This document shows, piece by piece, positions 59,145-64,000 of a stretch of 64,000 nt of DNA; position 1 is the stretch's first letter; the number at the start of each line of letters is the position of its first letter. The stretch covers positions 62,001 through 126,000 of the forward strand of contig CAJTYG010000005.1 of assembly GCA_910584155.1 (NCBI GenBank), in the 5' to 3' direction. The position numbers and the translations under genes were made by a program. Origin of the DNA: an uncultured Christensenella sp. Lineage in GTDB: Bacteria; Bacillota; Clostridia; Christensenellales; CAG-917. The notes under the pieces are model-generated. The model was given only the letters and a program-made list of their open reading frames with translations. It did no database searches and was not told the origin of the DNA.

Positions 59145-59702
59145 ATGAAAATGTGTATAGGCTCGGACGTGCACGGCTCCGAGGCAAATCTCATCAGATT
59201 TTTTCAAGCGGCAGACAGACAGATAGCCGCCGATCCCGACACAAAGGTCGTGCTGCTCGGCGATATATACAACCACGGTCCCCGCAATCCTTTTCCCGAG
59301 GGATATGCGCCTATGCGAGTTGCAAAGCTGCTGAATGACGCTATGAGCTTTATCACCGTCATAAAGGGCAACTGCGACAGCGAAGTGGATCAGATGATAA
59401 GCAACTTCCCCATAATCGGCGATTTTTCTATGGAATGGATGGGACATACCGTGTTTTTCACTCACGGGCACAAGTGCAATCCCGACCTGCCGCCCGTAGG
59501 CGCAAAGGCGGGCGATATCGTCTTTTACGGGCATTTTCACAGGGCAAGCCTTGTCGAAAAGGACGGCGTGCGCTATGTCTGCGTGGGCGCTATCGGCTTG
59601 AGTCCCGAAGGCGTTGAGCGTTCATATGCGGTTTTATCCGAGGATAAGGTCACTGTAAAAACGCTCGATGACGACAAAACTCTCATCGAATTTACTGTCT
59701 GA
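59145..59702 (+). CDS. YfcE/MJ0936-like metallophosphoesterase
   Basis: From the ATG at 59145 with AGGAGG upstream, the protein has 185 residues. It has GSDVHGS (Asp and His metal ligands), LLGDIYNHGPRNP, VIKGNCDSEVD, VFFTHGH and FYGHFHRA, the full set of the calcineurin-like fold. The family cleaves phosphodiesters and small phosphorylated molecules in the cytosol with Mn2+ or Ni2+. E. coli YfcE is 184 residues. It is divergent from the GH2 gene and followed at 21 bases by an unknown gene. Confidence 0.93.
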   Translation: MKMCIGSDVHGSEANLIRFFQAADRQIAADPDTKVVLLGDIYNHGPRNPFPEGYAPMRVAKLLNDAMSFITVIKGNCDSEVDQMISNFPIIGDFSMEWMGHTVFFTHGHKCNPDLPPVGAKAGDIVFYGHFHRASLVEKDGVRYVCVGAIGLSPEGVERSYAVLSEDKVTVKTLDDDKTLIEFTV

Positions 59703-59723
59703 ATTAAATTTTGGGAGGATAAT

Positions 59724-60260
59724 ATGTTTTACGATTCCGAGGATATAAAAAGAGTTGCAACTATTTCGGCTCAAGTAAGAGATATGGCTATAAAAAAGGA
59801 TTATGACTCTTTCTTTGAAACGAAAAAGATGGCGTTATATACTTTTTGCCCGATAAATTATGAAATCGGTCAGGCGCTATATGACCAAGCGGATAAGCTG
59901 CAATCGGAGTCATACGAAACAAAATACAAAAAGCTTGTTGAGGCAATTCAGGAATACGGCGGTCGGCTGTTCAGATTTATGATAGAAAATTTTGCAGGCG
60001 ATACCAAACAGGCGGAGCGTGCTCTGTCACAGGGATTGCGCAACTATTTTTCAAGACAGACGGCAAGAAGGGTTGCGCTGCGCTATTCCGAAATAGAGCG
60101 GATGATAGGCGGCAAGCTGCCGGACGAAGCGTATGAGTATTATAAAATGGAACCGTTTTGGAGAGCGCAAAACGAGTTTTCAAAGGCGTGGAGAGATTAC
60201 GGATATGTTCATATCATGGTAAGCCATTATACCGATCCCGAAATTGTTTTTGAAAAGTAA
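59724..60260 (+). CDS. Cytosolic helical protein of unknown function
   Basis: I do not recognise this gene. It gives 178 residues, no signal peptide, no membrane segment and mostly alpha-helix. GGGAGGA is before the ATG. It follows the phosphodiesterase at 21 bases and precedes the leucine-rich repeat gene at 8 bases, so the three may be one transcript. It has few Cys and no motif that I know. Confidence 0.6.
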   Translation: MFYDSEDIKRVATISAQVRDMAIKKDYDSFFETKKMALYTFCPINYEIGQALYDQADKLQSESYETKYKKLVEAIQEYGGRLFRFMIENFAGDTKQAERALSQGLRNYFSRQTARRVALRYSEIERMIGGKLPDEAYEYYKMEPFWRAQNEFSKAWRDYGYVHIMVSHYTDPEIVFEK

Positions 60261-60268
60261 CCGAAAAA

Positions 60269-61540
60269 ATGAATATGACTGACGATAATAACGAGAAAAC
60301 ATACACTTACGACGACGCTTTCGATTTTATGTTTGAAGAATGCGTATCTATTCCTAACGGCACGGAGCATATAGGCAACACTGCGTGCCGTTGGTTCAAA
60401 ATGCGTGAGGTCACCTTTCCTTTTGGACTTAAAACCATTGGCGACGAGGCGTTTTCAAGATGTGCGGAGCTTAAAAAAGTAGCTTTTCCCATCACCCTGA
60501 AGTCCATTGGCGAAGAAGCTTTTTATCACTGCTGCGCACTCAAAGAAGTCGTCCTTTCACAAGGAATAAACAGTATAGGAAGAGCGGCTTTTGAGGAAAC
60601 TGCGGTGGAAAGTATAGTCATACCATCTACGGTGGAGAGCTTCCCGTGTTGCTTCAAAAACTGCAGGTCACTGAAAAAGGCAGTCATAGAGGACGGAGTA
60701 GAACAAATAGACGCTTCGGCTTTTGCGGGCTGTACTGCGCTCGAGGAAGTGGTTTTGCCAAGCACTTTAAAAAGGATAGGCTGGGCGGCGTTTAACGGGT
60801 GTACCTCTCTTAAAAGCATCGTGATTCCCGAGTCCATAGAGGTGATCGCAGATTTTGCATTTGAGGGCTGCATAAATCTTGAAAGGGTGGAGCTTCCCGA
60901 TTTAGTAAAAAAGATAGGCAAAAACGCCTTTAAAGGCTGCAAAAAGCTACCGCCCGTATTTTCGGACAGATTTGCGCTGAGGAAAAGCGTCAGAAAACAG
61001 CCCATATTTATAAAGCTTGCCGACAAGCCCGAGCAGTTTACATTTTTCGGCAGGGACGAGGTTGCGGGCGTAGTAAACAAAAAAGCACGATATACTACGG
61101 TGTATGTCCCTGACGGCGTGCGCACGGTTTGTACGAGTGCGTTTTGCGAGCTGAATGTGAAGCAGGTCATTTTGCCCGACGGGTTGGAAGCTATAGAAAA
61201 ATGTGCGTTTAAGGACTGCGTAAATTTCAAAAAGATATTCATTCCCAAAAGCGTAAAGACCATAGACGACGATGCGTTTTTAGGGTGCAAGCTGCTCAAA
61301 ATCTATTGCGAGGGCGAGCCGCAGGATGGATGGCTAAACAAGCCTGAAACTAAGCGGGTTTTTTATGACGATATGACAGATGCGTTCAATTTTCACCGTT
61401 CGTCTGGCTCGTTTGACGACCGCTATATCGTGGAAAGAGTTGAGATAACGCACAATAATTTTAACCCCGAAGGACGCCCTGTCTTTACCAACGTTTCAAG
61501 GGAAGAGTTTTTAAAGCTTTTGAGCGAGGATAACGGTTAG
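60269..61540 (+). CDS. Leucine-rich repeat protein (LRR_5/BspA type)
   Basis: The protein has 423 residues. At least eight repeats of about 23 residues are seen, for example LKTIGDEAFSRCAELKKVAFPIT and LKRIGWAAFNGCTSLKSIVIPES, the BspA pattern with an I-x-x-x-A-F-x-x-C core. There is no signal peptide, which is unusual because most BspA-like proteins are on the surface. The last 90 residues leave the repeat pattern. A ribosome site is weak. The role is probably in protein binding. Confidence 0.85.
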   Translation: MNMTDDNNEKTYTYDDAFDFMFEECVSIPNGTEHIGNTACRWFKMREVTFPFGLKTIGDEAFSRCAELKKVAFPITLKSIGEEAFYHCCALKEVVLSQGINSIGRAAFEETAVESIVIPSTVESFPCCFKNCRSLKKAVIEDGVEQIDASAFAGCTALEEVVLPSTLKRIGWAAFNGCTSLKSIVIPESIEVIADFAFEGCINLERVELPDLVKKIGKNAFKGCKKLPPVFSDRFALRKSVRKQPIFIKLADKPEQFTFFGRDEVAGVVNKKARYTTVYVPDGVRTVCTSAFCELNVKQVILPDGLEAIEKCAFKDCVNFKKIFIPKSVKTIDDDAFLGCKLLKIYCEGEPQDGWLNKPETKRVFYDDMTDAFNFHRSSGSFDDRYIVERVEITHNNFNPEGRPVFTNVSREEFLKLLSEDNG

Positions 61541-61724
61541 GCTTAATAGTAAAACAGGGAAGTTAAAAGCTTGCAAAACAACACTATAGTTTGAATTTTA
61601 TGTCACAATAGTTAAATACCTGCCGTATTTTTTTGGTAGACGTTTTAATATATCTATATATCTTTGTTTTAAAATTGAATAGCATCAAAATGTGTCATAT
61701 GTGCCTTGTAATGTTTTTAAAGTG

Positions 61725-61753
61725 TTGATTTTTGGAGTATTTGATAGTATAAT
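61725..61753 (+). promoter_or_regulatory. Promoter of the TIR-NTPase gene
   Basis: TTGATT (61725-61730), 17 bases, TATAAT (61748-61753). Confidence 0.65.
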
Positions 61754-61783
61754 ATAATTCATTTGTTTTGCGGAGGGTTTTAT

Positions 61784-64000
61784 ATGTTTGATGTTTTTAT
61801 TTCTTATCATGGCGGTCAAGGTGATGAAAATAGAAGTTCATATAGTAAAGCCGAAGAGTTGTATGATTTTCTCTTAAAACGTAATTTAAAGCCATTCCTT
61901 TATAAAAAGCAAAGTGAAGTCGATTTTTATGATTCAATTGATAAAGCTATTTTTAATAGCAGACATTTTATATTGGTCGCATGTGATAAAGATATGTTGT
62001 CCGAATGGGTAAGAGATGAAGTAAAACAATTTGATGCTTTACGCAAAAATAACAGAAAGCCTAACAGCATACTTTCGGCATATATTTTTGGAGATATAAC
62101 TATAGAAGATTTGTATAGCTTTAATACGGTATTTGCGACTAAAGATATAGCAAGCGGTGAGAATGGATTTGAAAAACTATATAGTTTAATATGCGCTGAA
62201 GATAGTAAAATGCGGGGCGAAAACATGGCGATGCTTGCTGCGGATAAATTGGATAAGATATATAATAATTTTGATGATATTTCAAAAGAGTTTTTGCATC
62301 CAAGTTTAAAAAATTATCAAGATTTTGACGATAATGATTTTGAAAAAGAGTGCAGTATTATTACACGCAGATTAAAGTGCATGTCTACGGTCACTGTCCC
62401 CGTTGAGTGCGATAATATAATAAAACTTTATTATAACGATATTTTGAATATAAGCAAGACAAGCAATAATATTATGCAAATATCAGGGCAATCAGGGACA
62501 CAAAAAAGTTATGTTCTTCAACTTTTGTATGTGTGTTTAAGGCTAAATATGTCAGAGCATACTTTTGACCCAATCTATGTCAATTGTGATAGTGTACGAG
62601 AAAAATTGATAAAGAAAAACAATCCTAATTTTAATTTAAACGATTATTTTAAGAATATTGTCAAAGATAACGATAGAAAAGCGTTGTTTATAATAGACGG
62701 CGTAAGTAATGTGGTTATCGACAATTACAGAATAGATTTTAATTTAAAAAAAATTGCCGATCATTTTGAAAATGTTTGTTTTATAGTCGGCAGAAATATT
62801 GTGTTTAATGACAACCTAATCAGATTGAATAAATCATTTTTTGCAAGAGGTAATTTTGTCAAGAATTTAAACCTTACGCCTGTAAGTTTATATGATCGTG
62901 AAAAGTGTATTGAGTATATAAATACTATTGAAGATTTACTTATTGATTATCCTGATATCGATTCTGCGGAAAAGGTATTTGAAATTTTGAGCGGAAGCGG
63001 ATTGATAACCGTTGATGAGCATATAATCCGTGTAATGTGCGCTGCGTATAACGGCATAAAAAAGCCCAGAATAATGGAAGTTTTTGAAGAACAACTGTTA
63101 AATTATCTCGACGGTGATGAAGAGCTGTTAAATGATGATGCAAAACTGATTTTTGATTTTGCTTACGGAAGTAATAATGATTTTGATTTTGTATCTAAAA
63201 CCAATCTCGAAATTTTGTATTTTATCAGCAGAGAACAAATTTATTTGAATTGTTTGATCGCAATACATTATATCAATAAATTGTCTGAATTTGAATATTC
63301 GCATGACTTTAAATTTTTTGAGATGGTTTTTCCAAAGGAAATCACTCGATTTATCATTCAAAAAGTAAATTCATATTCTAAATATGAAGATTTGATTATC
63401 AAATTAGCAGAGCATTATAATGAAATGAATGCTTTTGGCAAAAGCGAGATGTCGTTTTTCTTAGGAAGATTAAAAAATACAAATCAAAGAATGCAGGCTG
63501 AAAACATTTTGCATGATCTTTATAAACGAACACAACAGGAAATTACAAAAAAAATCATTGATGATCAATATAACGGAATAAAGTATACATATGACAGTCA
63601 CAAACAAGATCTGTTTTTATTAAGAGGTATATCGGTAAGCTTAATATATAGCGGAGACAAAACGGTTTTATACGATTATATAAGAAGTTTGATCGATGAC
63701 GACTTGAGCAATTTGATCAATCGTGGTTTTCACCTTGAATATTATGGTGATATAAGATATTTACCTAATCAGAATACGCTGAAATATGAAGATGACGTGC
63801 GACTTGGCGAAAAAACATTAAATATACTTTGCAACTCTGTGGAAAAACAATATAATAATAGAGCCTTTCATCATGCCGTGCTTCTTGAGATGTTTACAAT
63901 CGTGTCGATATTGCAGATGAGAATAGAAACTCAAAAATCTCAATTTAATATCGAGTTTTATGTAAAAAAATGTATTGACTTAATTCCTTTAGCGTTGCAA
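61784..64000 (+). CDS. TIR-domain P-loop NTPase (STAND-like), probable antiphage protein; 3' end outside window
   Basis: The frame is open from the ATG at 61784, preceded by CGGAGG, to the window edge: 739 codons with no stop. Residues 1-140 are a TIR domain: MFDVFISYHGG, SIDKAIFNSRHFILVACDKD and SEWVRDEV, with Glu79 at the NADase position. A P-loop GQSGTQKS (235-242) has Gln where Gly normally precedes Lys, and Walker B is LFIIDG (Asp305). Long helical regions follow to the edge and may be the sensor. The AT-rich composition differs sharply from its neighbours and suggests recent transfer. TIR-STAND proteins of this kind detect phage and destroy NAD. The start and promoter are clear. Confidence 0.8.
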   Translation, partial: MFDVFISYHGGQGDENRSSYSKAEELYDFLLKRNLKPFLYKKQSEVDFYDSIDKAIFNSRHFILVACDKDMLSEWVRDEVKQFDALRKNNRKPNSILSAYIFGDITIEDLYSFNTVFATKDIASGENGFEKLYSLICAEDSKMRGENMAMLAADKLDKIYNNFDDISKEFLHPSLKNYQDFDDNDFEKECSIITRRLKCMSTVTVPVECDNIIKLYYNDILNISKTSNNIMQISGQSGTQKSYVLQLLYVCLRLNMSEHTFDPIYVNCDSVREKLIKKNNPNFNLNDYFKNIVKDNDRKALFIIDGVSNVVIDNYRIDFNLKKIADHFENVCFIVGRNIVFNDNLIRLNKSFFARGNFVKNLNLTPVSLYDREKCIEYINTIEDLLIDYPDIDSAEKVFEILSGSGLITVDEHIIRVMCAAYNGIKKPRIMEVFEEQLLNYLDGDEELLNDDAKLIFDFAYGSNNDFDFVSKTNLEILYFISREQIYLNCLIAIHYINKLSEFEYSHDFKFFEMVFPKEITRFIIQKVNSYSKYEDLIIKLAEHYNEMNAFGKSEMSFFLGRLKNTNQRMQAENILHDLYKRTQQEITKKIIDDQYNGIKYTYDSHKQDLFLLRGISVSLIYSGDKTVLYDYIRSLIDDDLSNLINRGFHLEYYGDIRYLPNQNTLKYEDDVRLGEKTLNILCNSVEKQYNNRAFHHAVLLEMFTIVSILQMRIETQKSQFNIEFYVKKCIDLIPLALQ

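Noticed and set aside
1..64000. CRISPR arrays, insertion sequences, rRNA genes, selenocysteine or recoded stops
   Set aside because: No regularly spaced repeats, transposase genes or rRNA were seen. TGA acts as a normal stop in many genes, for example the methyltransferase and FeoA.

Overview
The window looks like a chromosome segment of an uncultured anaerobic Firmicute, probably class Clostridia and possibly near Christensenellales. The evidence is a GC content near 45% by eye, strong AGGAGG-type ribosome sites, lipobox lipoproteins, FeoA/FeoA/FeoB iron uptake, a ferredoxin-linked 2-oxoacid oxidoreductase, Prp protease between L21 and L27, and an RsgI-like anti-sigma factor. TGA is used as a normal stop. 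The placement rests on gene content only.

Left part (1-19 kb): the end of tpiA and gpmI (glycolysis), a MATE exporter and a CPA2 antiporter on the minus strand, an ABC exporter followed by a very large membrane-anchored Ig-like/beta-helix protein, then polA-coaE, mscS, a TPR protein and a DUF4037 protein. A TetR/DUF2461 pair reads away from the ferrous iron operon feoA-feoA-feoB-Cys-rich protein (19.2-22.3 kb). Two near-identical operator-like boxes lie between them, flanking the feo promoter.

Middle part (22-39 kb): an MFS transporter, a TSCPD protein, a divergent HxlR/cupin pair, and an overlapping zinc-macrodomain/class M sirtuin pair (reversible protein ADP-ribosylation). A redox block follows: a polytopic [4Fe-4S] protein fused to a TlpA thioredoxin domain, and two huge lipoproteins, one with a TlpA-like CxxC domain. 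A second MATE exporter with a possible transcription attenuator and a small lipoprotein follow.

Variable spot (39.2-42.4 kb): tRNA-Leu(CAG) and tRNA-Pro(GGG), a 128-bp duplication that includes the 3' end of tRNA-Leu, a cyclophilin-like gene remnant, and a type II restriction-modification pair (m5C methyltransferase plus ThaI-like endonuclease). Reading the window by eye I found only two CGCG tetramers, one in tRNA-Leu and one in the methyltransferase gene. GCGC is common, so this is a striking avoidance and fits a CGCG-specific system.

Right part (42.5-64 kb): an MgtC-like protein, a GPH-type MFS transporter, rplU-prp-rpmA with a leader, an OGG-type glycosylase, a NYN nuclease-like protein, and a four-gene 2-oxoacid:ferredoxin oxidoreductase. 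Next comes the most unusual locus (50.9-55.8 kb): an ECF sigma factor, an overlapping RsgI-like anti-sigma factor, and two paralogous long lipoproteins. All three non-sigma proteins carry the RsgI-type Asn-Pro motif, the site of self-cleavage in known RsgI proteins. Two promoters here share an unusual motif with identical spacing, so the system is probably self-regulated. folA-thyA, a GH2 glycosidase, a YfcE-like phosphodiesterase, an unknown protein and a leucine-rich repeat protein follow. The window ends inside an AT-rich TIR-domain/P-loop NTPase gene that looks like a recently acquired antiphage gene.
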